From positions 124,001 through 188,000 of the forward strand of contig QFNC01000001.1 in assembly GCA_003240695.1 (NCBI GenBank): a DNA stretch of 64,000 nt. The letters run 5' to 3'. The notes under the pieces are model-generated. The model was not told the origin of the DNA. It worked only from the letters and a program-made list of their open reading frames with translations, and searched no databases. This DNA is from Pseudoxanthomonas suwonensis. GTDB lineage: Bacteria > Pseudomonadota > Gammaproteobacteria > Xanthomonadales > Xanthomonadaceae. Shown here in pieces: positions 53,202 through 61,585 of the stretch. The stretch's first letter is position 1, and each line of letters opens with the position of its first letter. Position numbers and translations under genes: made by a program.

Positions 53202-53657
53202 ATGCCGCAAGCCTACGTGTGGACCAAGACCCTGCATCTGGTGTTCGTGATGGCCTGGATGGGGGGCGTCTTCTACCTGCCACGCATCCTGGTCAACATC
53301 GCCGAGGCCCGGGACTTGCCTGCCGTGCGAGAACGCTTGCTGCTGATGGGGCGCCGGCTGTATCGCTTCGGTCACATCATGTTCGGGTTGGCGTTCGCGT
53401 TGGGGTTGTTGCTGTGGCTGGGTTACCGGGTGATCCCGGATTTTCCGACCATGGTCGGTGCAGGCGCAGGCTGGATGCACGCCAAACTGCTGCTGGTGGC
53501 GTTGATGTTCGCGCATTACGTGGTCGGCGGGCGTTGGCTGAAGGGTGTCGCGCATGGCAGGACTCTTCCAGGCAGCACCGCCCTGCGCTGGTTCAACGAA
53601 TTGCCGGTGTTCCTGCTGGTGGCGATCGTGTGGCTGGTGCTGGCCAAGCCGTTCTGA
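53202..53657 (+). CDS. hemJ: Protoporphyrinogen oxidase HemJ / CopD family
   Basis: ATG at 53202; 151 residues, four transmembrane helices. The start QAYVWTKTLHLVFVMAWMGG carries the His implicated in haem binding, followed by FYLPRILV and HIMFGLAFALGLLLWLGY, then HAKLLLVALMFAHY. HemJ oxidises protoporphyrinogen IX to protoporphyrin IX in bacteria lacking HemG/HemY. CopD-type copper proteins share the fold, but the short length favours HemJ. Confidence 0.85.
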   Translation: MPQAYVWTKTLHLVFVMAWMGGVFYLPRILVNIAEARDLPAVRERLLLMGRRLYRFGHIMFGLAFALGLLLWLGYRVIPDFPTMVGAGAGWMHAKLLLVALMFAHYVVGGRWLKGVAHGRTLPGSTALRWFNELPVFLLVAIVWLVLAKPF

Positions 53658-53714
53658 TGGCACGCGAGGCCGCATCGAACGGAACATCCGATGCCGCCGA
53701 TCATGAAACCGGCC

Positions 53715-54053
53715 TCAGCTGCCGGTATGGTCCTTGATGGTGGCGGTGGGTCCGTTCTCCTGCACCGGGGCGATGCCGTTGTCGCGCGCGGCCTCGCAGT
53801 CGTACAGCGCGCTGGTGCCGATCACCTGGTGGTTGCCGGCCTTCAGCGTGCAATACAGCTTGTTCGATGCCGACACCCGCTTCTCGTAGCGGTCGGCCAG
53901 TGGTGCGTTCTTCTGCACCGAGGCGATGCCGTCCGCGGCGCTGGCGCGGGTGGTCTACTGCTCGCTGGACAGGATGGTTTCGGCGTTGCCTGCCTTCAGC
54001 ACGAAGCGGAACTGGCCATTGTTGCTCTTGCTCAGTTCACACCAGCTGGACAT
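53715..54053 (-). pseudogene. YegP family protein (DUF1508) with an in-frame TAG
   Basis: The frame from ATG 54053 to TGA at 53715-53717 has the full two-repeat DUF1508 layout, with repeat 1 around GQFRFVLKAGNAETILSSEQ and repeat 2 around NKLYCTLKAGNHQVIGTSAL, ending GPTATIKDHTG. Codon 33 is TAG (complement of 53955-53957), where homologues usually have Tyr, so a single TAC-to-TAG change explains it. A shortened product from an internal ATG would contain only the second repeat. It is probably disrupted. Confidence 0.8.
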
Positions 54054-54143
54054 GCGGTGCTCCTGTTGGGTGGGTGAAGCAACGATGGGGTCGATGCAGC
54101 AGGTTGGATGCCATCTTGCCCCATCCGTGCCGCGGATGCCGCA

Positions 54144-54929
54144 TCACTGCATGAACCAGCCGTGGCTGACCACGATGCTCTGGCCGGTGAGGGCATTGGT
54201 CTCGAAGGCGGCCAGCATCAACGCCACGTTGGCCACGTCGTCGACGGTGGTGAATTCGCCATCCACGGTGTCCTTCAGCATGATGTCCTTCACCACCTGC
54301 TCCTCGCTGATGCCGAACTCCCGGGCCTGCTCGGGAATCTGCCTGTCCACCAGCGGCGTGCGCACGAAGCCGGGACAGATCACGTTGCTGCGTACCCCGT
54401 ATTCCGCCGCTTCCTTGGCGATGACCCGGCACAGGCCCAACAGGCCGTGCTTGGCGGTCACGTAAGGGGCTTTCAGCTTCGAGGCCAGGTGCGAATGCAC
54501 CGAGCCCATCAGGATGATGCTGCCGCCCTCGCGTCGTTTTTCCATGTCGCGCAGCACCGCGCGGCTGGTGAGAAACGCGCCGTCCAGATGGATGGCCAGC
54601 ATCTTCTTCCAGTCGTCGAAGGCGAAGTCGGTGATCCTGTTGACGATCTGGATGCCGGCATTGGACACCAGCACGTCGACCTGGCCGTATTCGGCAATCG
54701 CCCGTTCCACGCCGGCATCCACCTGGTCCTCGCAGGTCACGTCCATCGCCACCGACATGGCCGTGCCACCCTGGCTGCGGATCGAATCGGCGGCGGCTTC
54801 GGCGGCGTCCTGTTTCAGGTCGGCGATCACCACCCGGCCGCCATGGCCCGCATACACCTCGGCGATGCGCTTGCCGATGCCGCTGGCCGCGCCGGTGACC
54901 AGGCAGACCTTGCCGTTCAAGTCGTGCAT
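54144..54929 (-). CDS. bdhA: 3-Hydroxybutyrate dehydrogenase (SDR family)
   Basis: 261 residues. Short-chain dehydrogenase with GAASGIGKRIAEVY (NAD site), VSNAGIQIVN, Ser in ILMGSVHSHLA and YVTAKHG (catalytic Tyr/Lys). The KLKAPYVTAKHGLLG and VICPGFVRTPLVDRQI segments are typical of 3-hydroxybutyrate dehydrogenase, which converts 3-hydroxybutyrate to acetoacetate after PHB breakdown. It works downstream of PhaZ in the same pathway. Confidence 0.92.
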   Translation of the reverse strand: MHDLNGKVCLVTGAASGIGKRIAEVYAGHGGRVVIADLKQDAAEAAADSIRSQGGTAMSVAMDVTCEDQVDAGVERAIAEYGQVDVLVSNAGIQIVNRITDFAFDDWKKMLAIHLDGAFLTSRAVLRDMEKRREGGSIILMGSVHSHLASKLKAPYVTAKHGLLGLCRVIAKEAAEYGVRSNVICPGFVRTPLVDRQIPEQAREFGISEEQVVKDIMLKDTVDGEFTTVDDVANVALMLAAFETNALTGQSIVVSHGWFMQ

Positions 54930-55016
54930 GCACAGTTCCCGTGAGTGGAAAACGGCAAGGATAGATGCGTCGTCGTCATGCCGCCGTTGTCCATCCGGCC
55001 GATGGCTGCGGCCAGG

Positions 55017-56717
55017 TCAGGGACTGCGCGGTGCATGCGCCGGCAGCGGCTGCATTGGAATGCCATCGGTACACCGCCGGGCATCGCACGCGGCCTGGCG
55101 CAGACGCGGCTGGGCCTGCAGCAGGATGTGGAACAGGACGTTCTGCTCCATCGTTCCGCGCACGGCCTGGCTGCCCGGGCCGCGTGCCCACACGCCGACA
55201 TCGTCGCCACCGTGCGATTCGTTGCTCATTGGCAGGGTGGATTCCTGCAGATAGTCGGGATGTTCGGTATCCACGTCGCGCAGGTCCGGTCGACCGGTGG
55301 ACATGCGGAAGCCGTTGCCGTCGTGCGGCACGTGCTTGGGACCCTGCGGCTGGCCGGCGCTGGCACCGGCGTATCCGGGGCCGTTGGCATAGCCCAGCGT
55401 GGTGTAGGGCAGGCCCAGGCCGTCCAGCGCGTACTGGTCGGGGTCGCCGTCCTCGCCGCTGCTGCCCTTCACCTTCCCCAGGATCGGATTGCCGCGGGTG
55501 GGGTAACCGGCAAACGTCATGGTGTGCGAATGGTCGGCGGTGACCAGGATCAGGGTGTCGTCGCCGGTCATGCGGTCGGCCACGCGCACGGCCTCGCTGA
55601 GGGCGATGGTGTCGGCCAGCGCGCGGTAGGCGTTGCCCATGTGGTGGGCGTGGTCGATGCGGCCCGCTTCCACCAGCAGCACGTATCCATTCCCGTGCTT
55701 CGACAAGCGCGCGATCGCGGCGCGGGTCATCTCGGCCAGCGACGGTTCGCCGGCCCGGTCGCGCGGACGATCGTGCTCGAACTGCAGGTGGCCGGGCTCG
55801 AACAGCCCCAGCAGCGGTCCGCTGCCGTTGGCCTGCTGCTGCAGCTGCACGGCACTCCACACGTACTGGCCATCGGGATGCCGCTCCTGCCAGCGTGCGA
55901 CCAGATTACGGCCGTCGCGGCGCTTGCCGTTCTTGTCGGGGTATTCCGGATCGTTCTGCGTGTCGGGCAGGAACTGCGCGCGGCCACCGCCCAGCAGCAC
56001 GTCCGCGCCCTTGCCGCCATCCGGATCGACCAGCTGCCGGGCGATGTCGCGGCAGCCGGCCTGGCGCGCGGCGTCGGGCAAGTCGGCATCGCTTTCCCAG
56101 TTGCGGTCGGCCGAATGGGTGAAGGTGGCGGCCGGCGTTGCATGCGTGATGCGGGTGGTGGTGACCACGCCGGTGGCCAGGCCGCTGTCGGCGGCCAGTT
56201 CCCACAACGTGCGCAGCGAAGCCTTGCGCGCAGCCGTGCAGTCGCCGCGAGGCGCGCTCTGGTCGACGGACAGCACGCCGGCGCGGGTTTTCACGCCGGT
56301 GGCCATGGCGGTCATGGTGCCGGCCGAATCGGGCGTCTGCGCGTTGGTGTTGTAGGTCTTGCTGAAGCCGGTGGCCGGGAAGTGCTCCCAGGCCAGCAGG
56401 TGTTCCTCGCCGCTGGCACCGCCGCGCTGGCCTTCCAGGATGCGGGCAGCGGCCACGGTGGGCAGGCTCATGCCGTCGCCCACGAACAGGATCAGGTTGC
56501 GTGCATGGCTTCGGCCCGCTCCGCGGGCGGCGGCCGAGCGTGCGCCATTGGCGAACCAGGCTGCAGCGGATTCTTCATTGGGATGGCGCAAGGGCGGGAC
56601 ATTCAGATCACCCGTTGTCGCGGCGACGCTGCCGGTCGTCGGGACGGCGGGGGCGGAAGGGGTCGACGCGCAGGCCGCCAGGGCCATCGCCAGAACGCCG
56701 GAAAGACAGGCACGCAT
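55017..56717 (-). CDS. Alkaline phosphatase lipoprotein
   Basis: ATG at 56717 gives a signal peptide with lipobox ALAAC (Cys16); ATG at 56753 would add 12 residues. 566 residues. Metal Asp81 lies in LFVGDGMSLPT, nucleophile Ser131 in TPDSAGTMTAMATG, and later metal ligands in EAGRIDHAHH, VTADHSHTMTFAGYP and NESHGGDDVGVWA. The PhoA-type enzyme releases phosphate from monoesters in the periplasm. The protein is about 100 residues longer than E. coli PhoA because of surface insertions. Confidence 0.94.
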   Translation of the reverse strand: MRACLSGVLAMALAACASTPSAPAVPTTGSVAATTGDLNVPPLRHPNEESAAAWFANGARSAAARGAGRSHARNLILFVGDGMSLPTVAAARILEGQRGGASGEEHLLAWEHFPATGFSKTYNTNAQTPDSAGTMTAMATGVKTRAGVLSVDQSAPRGDCTAARKASLRTLWELAADSGLATGVVTTTRITHATPAATFTHSADRNWESDADLPDAARQAGCRDIARQLVDPDGGKGADVLLGGGRAQFLPDTQNDPEYPDKNGKRRDGRNLVARWQERHPDGQYVWSAVQLQQQANGSGPLLGLFEPGHLQFEHDRPRDRAGEPSLAEMTRAAIARLSKHGNGYVLLVEAGRIDHAHHMGNAYRALADTIALSEAVRVADRMTGDDTLILVTADHSHTMTFAGYPTRGNPILGKVKGSSGEDGDPDQYALDGLGLPYTTLGYANGPGYAGASAGQPQGPKHVPHDGNGFRMSTGRPDLRDVDTEHPDYLQESTLPMSNESHGGDDVGVWARGPGSQAVRGTMEQNVLFHILLQAQPRLRQAACDARRCTDGIPMQPLPAHAPRSP

Positions 56718-56850
56718 GGATGCGGAAATCCCAGGGGAGGCTGTGGCATTCATTATGCCAGCCGGCAATGACAGTCCATTGCACCGCTGGCGGTGCGACG
56801 GCTGGTCAAGCGGGTTATCGTGATGCTCCTTCCCGCCACGGCCACACCCG

Positions 56851-58203
56851 ATGCTCAAGCGCTGGTTTGCGATTCCGTTCTGGCAGCGCGTGCTGGCCGG
56901 CTTCGTGCTGGGCGCGCTGGCCGGCTGGGCGATGGGTCCGGCCGCCGACACCTGGTTCGGGCCGTTGGGCGAGGTGTACGTGCGCCTGATCAAGATGATC
57001 GCGGTGCCGCTGGTGTTCTTCGCGGTGATCAACGCGGTGTCGGCGCTGCACGGGCAACGCTCGATGGCGGCGCTGGGCGGGCGCACCTTCGCCTGGTTCG
57101 CCATCACGGCGGTGTTGGCGGTGGCAGTGGGATTGGGCACGGGCTGGATCATGCAACCCGGCGTCGGCGTGAGCGGCCTGCAGGTGGATCCGGCCTGGCG
57201 GCCGCGCGAGGTGCCGGACTGGATCGACGTGCTGCTGGGCGTGGTGCCGACCAACGTGTTCCATGCGCTGACCGGCATCGGCACGCGGGTGAATGCCGCC
57301 GGCGAAACCGTGCTGGCCGCCGATCGCGGCTCCATCCTTCCGGTGATCTTCTTCGCCGGGCTGGTGGGCTTTGCGATGGTGAAGCTGGGCGAGCAAGTGG
57401 CCACCGCCCGCAAGGTGGTGGCCGATGCCAGCGCGTTGATGATCCAGGTGACCCGCTTCGTGCTGCAGGTCACGCCGATCGGCACCTTCGGCCTGATCGC
57501 CAGCCTGGTCGGCAGCTACGGCTTCGCCAAACTGCTGCCGCTGGGGCATTTCGTGATCGCGCTGTACGTGGCGTGCGCCTTCCACATCGTCGTGGTGTAC
57601 GGCGGCCTGCTGCTGGCGCACGGCCTGAATCCGCTGAAGTTCTTCCGCGGTGCGGCCCCCGGCATGCAGGTGGCGTTCGTCGCTTCGTCCAGCTTCGCCG
57701 CATTGCCGGTGTCGCTGCGCTGCGCCACCGACAACCTCGGGGTGGACCGCAGCTATGCCGCCTTCGCCGTGCCGCTGGGGGCCACCATCAAGATGGACGG
57801 CTGCGGCGCCATCTACCCGGCGCTGGCGGCAATGTTCATCGCCCAGTACACCGGTCAGCCGCTCACCGCCGATCAATACCTGATCGTCGCGCTGGCATCG
57901 GTGCTGGGCAGCTTCGGCACCGCCGGCGTGCCTGGCACGGCCGTGGTGATGGCCACGCTGGTGCTGACCGCCGCCAACCTGCCGCTGGAGGCGATCGGTT
58001 ATCTGTATGCCATCGATCGCATTCTGGACATGATGCGCACCATGACCAACGTGACCGGCCAGATCCTCGTCCCGGTGCTGGTGGGCAAGCAAACCGGCCT
58101 GCTGGATGCCGCCACCTACCGGTCCGCGGGGCAGGTGCCCGCCTTGCTGGAAGGCGAGGAGGACACGGCACCGGCGGAGATCGACGCATCCGGCCGTCCT
58201 TGA
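56851..58203 (+). CDS. Dicarboxylate/amino acid:cation symporter (DAACS family)
   Basis: 450 residues with eight hydrophobic segments and re-entrant loops. Characteristic segments: VYVRLIKMIAVPLVFFAVIN, FVASSSFAALPVSLRCA (Ser-rich hairpin), VPLGATIKMDGCGAIYPAL, GVPGTAVVMATLVLTAAN and IDRILDMMRTMTNVTGQ (the Asp/Arg substrate-binding region). The family takes up glutamate, aspartate or C4-dicarboxylates with H+ or Na+. It is divergent from the alkaline phosphatase gene. Confidence 0.93.
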   Translation: MLKRWFAIPFWQRVLAGFVLGALAGWAMGPAADTWFGPLGEVYVRLIKMIAVPLVFFAVINAVSALHGQRSMAALGGRTFAWFAITAVLAVAVGLGTGWIMQPGVGVSGLQVDPAWRPREVPDWIDVLLGVVPTNVFHALTGIGTRVNAAGETVLAADRGSILPVIFFAGLVGFAMVKLGEQVATARKVVADASALMIQVTRFVLQVTPIGTFGLIASLVGSYGFAKLLPLGHFVIALYVACAFHIVVVYGGLLLAHGLNPLKFFRGAAPGMQVAFVASSSFAALPVSLRCATDNLGVDRSYAAFAVPLGATIKMDGCGAIYPALAAMFIAQYTGQPLTADQYLIVALASVLGSFGTAGVPGTAVVMATLVLTAANLPLEAIGYLYAIDRILDMMRTMTNVTGQILVPVLVGKQTGLLDAATYRSAGQVPALLEGEEDTAPAEIDASGRP

Positions 58204-58287
58204 GGGCGATCGATGCATCACGGCCCGTTCAGGGCAAGTATGCGGATGATGTGTTGCGCCGCATGGGCGCGTGCAACGGAGACAACC

Positions 58288-58554
58288 ATGGCCACCGGTT
58301 GGGCCGGCGACGGAGCGGTGCAGGACCAGATCGATGCCACGGTGCAGGACGCCATCGCGCGGGCCCGCAGCCGCCTGCCGCAGGGCGACAGCGCCGTCAC
58401 CTGCGATGAATGCGGCGCGCCCATCCCCGAAGCGCGCCGCATGGCATTGCCGGGCGTGCGCCTGTGCGTCGCCTGCCAGAGCGCGCTGGATGCGCAGCAG
58501 TCGGCTGCCAGCGGCTACAACCGGCGGGGCAGCAAGGATTCGCAGCTGCGCTGA
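58288..58554 (+). CDS. DksA/TraR C4-type zinc finger protein (YbiI-like)
   Basis: ATG at 58288; 88 residues. The Cys4 zinc finger CDECGAPIPEARR ... CVACQ is followed by a short basic C-terminus; the long DksA coiled coil is missing, as in the YbiI group. Such proteins may bind RNA polymerase's secondary channel, but function is not established. Confidence 0.88.
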   Translation: MATGWAGDGAVQDQIDATVQDAIARARSRLPQGDSAVTCDECGAPIPEARRMALPGVRLCVACQSALDAQQSAASGYNRRGSKDSQLR

Positions 58555-58614
58555 CCCTGCGGACGGCTTGTCTTTCCCGCAAATATCGCCATGCTGTCGG
58601 CATCGCGCTTTCGC

Positions 58615-59043
58615 ATGTCGGAGTCTTCCGTGGACAGTCCCCTGCCGCCCATCACCATGTCCCGCCTGGATTGGGACCGCATCGATGCCCTGCTGGAGTC
58701 ACAGGCCGTGCGCGGCATTCCGGGTGTAGACGGATTGCGCCGCGAACTGGACCGTGCCCTCATCGTCGAGCCGGACGCAGTGCCGCCCGACGTGGCCACA
58801 ATGGACTCCACCGTCCGTTTCATCGACGAGGGCAACGGCCACACGTTCGAACTGACCCTGGTGTATCCGAAGGATGCCGGTCGACCGGGCACCATTTCGC
58901 TGCTGGCCCCGGTGGGCAGTGCCTTGCTGGGTCTGGAAGTGGGGCAGAGCATCGTCTGGCCGATGCCCGGTGGCCGGCCGGCGCAGCTGCGGGTGCTGGC
59001 CATCCTGGATCAGCCCGAGGCCGCAGGTCGCGATCTGGGTTGA
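58615..59043 (+). CDS. rnk: Nucleoside diphosphate kinase regulator Rnk
   Basis: ATG at 58615 (MSESSVD); the frame is open from 58591. 142 residues with an N-terminal coiled-coil-like helix (SRLDWDRIDALLESQAV) and a C-terminal GreA/GreB-type FKBP-like domain (FELTLVYPKDAGRPGTISLL, APVGSALLGLEVGQSIVWPM). Rnk binds RNA polymerase and influences nucleotide levels. Convergent with the Nudix gene. Confidence 0.9.
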   Translation: MSESSVDSPLPPITMSRLDWDRIDALLESQAVRGIPGVDGLRRELDRALIVEPDAVPPDVATMDSTVRFIDEGNGHTFELTLVYPKDAGRPGTISLLAPVGSALLGLEVGQSIVWPMPGGRPAQLRVLAILDQPEAAGRDLG

Positions 59044-59054
59044 TCCGGTCGATC

Positions 59055-59543
59055 CTACAGCCGGCTGAACTGCCAGCGCACCGGTCGTCCGTTCCGGTAG
59101 GGCATCACCCCGTGGAACGGCCGCGGATCGCGGTCGAACACCAGCGGCAGGAAGTGGCGATCGCCTTCCCACATCGGCAAGGCATCCAGCTGCGCCAACG
59201 GCACCCACTCCAGCGGCCCCTCGGGATTGGACGCGTGCGGCGTGCCTTCGAAGGCGGTGATCAGGAACACGAAGCCCAGCCAGTCCTCGCCGTGCTTGCC
59301 GAAGCCGGGCCAGCTGATCGTGCCGCGCAGCTGCAATTCGGTGCAGCGGATGCCAGCTTCCTCGTCGATTTCGCGGATCATTCCAGCCAGCACGTCTTCA
59401 TCGGCCTCGAGTTTTCCGCCCAGGCCATTGTATTTGCCAAGGTGTTCGTCGTCGGCGCGGGCATTGCGATGCACCATCAACACCCGACCGCCATCGGGCG
59501 AAAGGATGTAACCGAGGGTGCCGATGATCGGGGTGTAGGGCAT
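59055..59543 (-). CDS. Nudix hydrolase (MutT-like 8-oxo-dGTP diphosphatase)
   Basis: ATG at 59543; 162 residues. The Nudix box GKLEADEDVLAGMIREIDEEAGI fits G-x5-E-x7-REUxEExGU (written here in parts: GKLEADED and REIDEEAGI). N-terminal PIIGTLGYILSPDGGRVLMV and C-terminal MPYRNGRPVRWQFSRL are shared by bacterial 8-oxo-dGTP diphosphatases, which cleanse the nucleotide pool. The starting substrate is inferred from resemblance. Confidence 0.88.
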   Translation of the reverse strand: MPYTPIIGTLGYILSPDGGRVLMVHRNARADDEHLGKYNGLGGKLEADEDVLAGMIREIDEEAGIRCTELQLRGTISWPGFGKHGEDWLGFVFLITAFEGTPHASNPEGPLEWVPLAQLDALPMWEGDRHFLPLVFDRDPRPFHGVMPYRNGRPVRWQFSRL

Positions 59544-59620
59544 GCGCGAGTCCGCAGGATGGGCAGTGCACAGTGTCCCGGCAATGGCGACGGGCTGCCA
59601 GCGGGTATGCCGGGCTGGCG

Positions 59621-60064
59621 TCAGCGATTGGGTTGATGCGCCGGTGGCGGCAGCTCGCCACGGCGACGGCGGCGTGCCAGATGCGCCCCGAGCCACGCAG
59701 CCGGGATCGGCAGCGCCAGACCGCCGATCGTCATCCACCGCGGATGCGGCACAGACACTACCATCGCCACCACGCCGGCCAGCACGAATCCGGCCACGGC
59801 CAGCGCTGCCAGCAACGGAAAGCCGCGCCGCGCCACCCGCGCGGCCACCCAGCCACCGGCGAACGCGCCCAGTACCCAGGCCAGCAGCACCATAGCCAGT
59901 GCGCCCACCGGCAATTGCGCGACCAATTGGGCCATGGCATCCGGGCTGGACGGGTCGATGCCGGGCGGCGGTGGATACAGCAGCATGCCGCCGGCTTCCA
60001 CCAGCAGGATCACCACCACCAGGGTGGCCAGCCCGGCCATCATTCCCAGCACGGTACGCAGCAT
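59621..60064 (-). CDS. Small multi-pass membrane protein
   Basis: ATG at 60064 (MLRTVLGMM); 147 residues with four hydrophobic segments, including VLGMMAGLATLVVVILLVEAG split by a short loop PPPPGIDPSSP, ALAMVLLAWVLGAFAGGWVA, LLAALAVAGFVLAGVVAMVV and a basic C-terminus. No family recognised. It lies 77 bases upstream of the Nudix gene on the same strand. Confidence 0.6.
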   Translation of the reverse strand: MLRTVLGMMAGLATLVVVILLVEAGGMLLYPPPPGIDPSSPDAMAQLVAQLPVGALAMVLLAWVLGAFAGGWVAARVARRGFPLLAALAVAGFVLAGVVAMVVSVPHPRWMTIGGLALPIPAAWLGAHLARRRRRGELPPPAHQPNR

Positions 60065-60168
60065 CGGCGACCCCGGAAGCAGGCAAGTGCCGCCAGCTTG
60101 GTGCAGATGCGGCGTCGATGCAAGCCGTGCGACCATGCGCGATCCCGTTTTCGAGGCATTCGGCACCC

Positions 60169-60663
60169 ATGAGCGGACAGCAGCGCGAACTCGTGTTCCG
60201 GTTCCTGGCCTCGCCCACCGACGTCAACTACGGCGGCAAGGTGCACGGCGGCGTGGTGATGAAATGGATCGACCAGGCCGGTTATGCCGCTGCGGTGGGC
60301 TGGAGCGGCCGCTACTGCGTCACGGTGGCGGTTGGCGGCATCCGCTTCGTGGCGCCGATCCGCACCAGCGACCTGATCACGGTCACCACCACGCTGGTGC
60401 ACACCGGCACCAGCTCCATGCACTTTTCGGTGGAAGTCAGTTCGCGCGACCCGATGGAGGAAGGCAGCGCACGGTTGTGCACCCATTGCGTGATCGTGTT
60501 CGTGGCGCTGGACGGCGTGGAAGGCAGGCCGGTCCCGGTGCCGCCGTGGAGCCCCGACAATGCCGACGACCGCCGCCTGGCCGAGTACGCCCTGCAGGTG
60601 ATGGCCCTGAGCAAGGACATCGAGGATGCGGTGATGCAGTTCCGGCAACCGGATGCTGCCTGA
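60169..60663 (+). CDS. Acyl-CoA thioesterase (hotdog fold, YciA-like)
   Basis: ATG at 60169; 164 residues. Hotdog-fold signatures LVFRFLASPTDVNYGGKVHG, VMKWIDQAGYAAAVGW (catalytic Asp region), VTVAVGGIRFVAPIRTSDLI and HCVIVFVALDG. YciA-type enzymes hydrolyse acyl-CoAs of varied chain lengths. It runs divergently from the membrane protein gene (60064). Confidence 0.9.
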   Translation: MSGQQRELVFRFLASPTDVNYGGKVHGGVVMKWIDQAGYAAAVGWSGRYCVTVAVGGIRFVAPIRTSDLITVTTTLVHTGTSSMHFSVEVSSRDPMEEGSARLCTHCVIVFVALDGVEGRPVPVPPWSPDNADDRRLAEYALQVMALSKDIEDAVMQFRQPDAA

Positions 60664-60846
60664 CCCAGTCCAAGGTGCCTTGGGGGCCGGTCGGACCCCA
60701 TTCGGCAAGGCTGGATCGACACGATCCGTGCCGTGGCCATGGACTTGTGCGCGCCGCCGATCATTCACACCTGCGTGATCGACAAGGCCACCGGCATTCG
60801 CGGGCGGCCTGCCTGATTTCGCAAACGCAAACGAAAACGAAAGCGC

Positions 60847-61473
60847 TCAGCGCCGGCCCATCATGCCCATGCCGGCCTTGAAGATGTCGCCGATGTCCAC
60901 GTCGCCATCACCATCGCGGTCGAGCACCGCACCGAGCAGGCCCCCGCCCAGACCGCCCTGCTGACTGATCTGCCGGCGCTCCTGGCCCAGCAGGTCGCCC
61001 AGCACCTGGGGCGATGCGGACTGCTGCGCGGCACCGGCCTGGCGGTTGTCGAAGAAGCGCTTGGCCAAATACGCCAGTACCAGCGGCGCCAGCACCTTCA
61101 ACAGGGTGTTGGCCTTGTCGCTGCCGAGCCCGGTGGCCTGGCCGATGGCCTGTTCGGCCTGCGGTTGGCGGGATCCGAAGATGTGGCCCAGCATGCCGGC
61201 ACCGTCGGTTTGCCGACTTTGCTGTCCCCCCAGTACCGCACCCAGCACGTCGCCCAGACCCATGCCGCCGCCGGCGTGATCCCGCTGCAGCGCACCGAAC
61301 AGCGCCTCGGCGCCCTGGGGTTGGCTGGCGTTGCGTCCCAACGCACCGATCAGCATGGGCAGGGCGGCGGCGATGGCCCCTGCGGTCTGGGTCTGTCCCA
61401 GGCCCAGTTGCTGGCTGATCTGCTGCATCGGAGCACCCGAAAGCTGGGCAAAGATGTCGTCGGTGATCGTCAT
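60847..61473 (-). CDS. DUF937 family protein with a C-terminal EF-hand-like segment
   Basis: ATG at 61473; 208 residues. DUF937 features: IFAQLSGAPMQQISQQLGLG, AIAAALPMLIGALGRNA and ANTLLKVLAPLVLAYLAKRF. The C-terminus LDRDGDGDVDIGDIFKAG contains a Ca-loop-like DxDxDG element resembling dockerin/EF-hand motifs. The family's role is unclear. It is divergent from the following gene. Confidence 0.85.
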   Translation of the reverse strand: MTITDDIFAQLSGAPMQQISQQLGLGQTQTAGAIAAALPMLIGALGRNASQPQGAEALFGALQRDHAGGGMGLGDVLGAVLGGQQSRQTDGAGMLGHIFGSRQPQAEQAIGQATGLGSDKANTLLKVLAPLVLAYLAKRFFDNRQAGAAQQSASPQVLGDLLGQERRQISQQGGLGGGLLGAVLDRDGDGDVDIGDIFKAGMGMMGRR

Positions 61474-61551
61474 GGCGGCATGTCCGGTGGAAAACGCGAC
61501 GGTAGTCGGCGCGGTGTGATCACCGTGCCAACATGCGCCCGGTCGCGTCGC

Positions 61552-61557
61552 TACACT
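61552..61557 (+). promoter_or_regulatory. Putative sigma-70 -10 box TACACT
   Basis: TACACT in a GTCGCTACACTG context 29 bases before ATG 61586; identical local context to the one at 35053-35064. No convincing -35 box. Confidence 0.4.
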
Positions 61558-61585
61558 GGGACAACGTCGTTCTGCGGAGATTGGC

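Noticed and set aside
60664..60846. A short open frame (about 60738-60815) after the thioesterase
   Set aside because: About 25 residues with no ribosome binding site or recognisable similarity; treated as non-coding gap.
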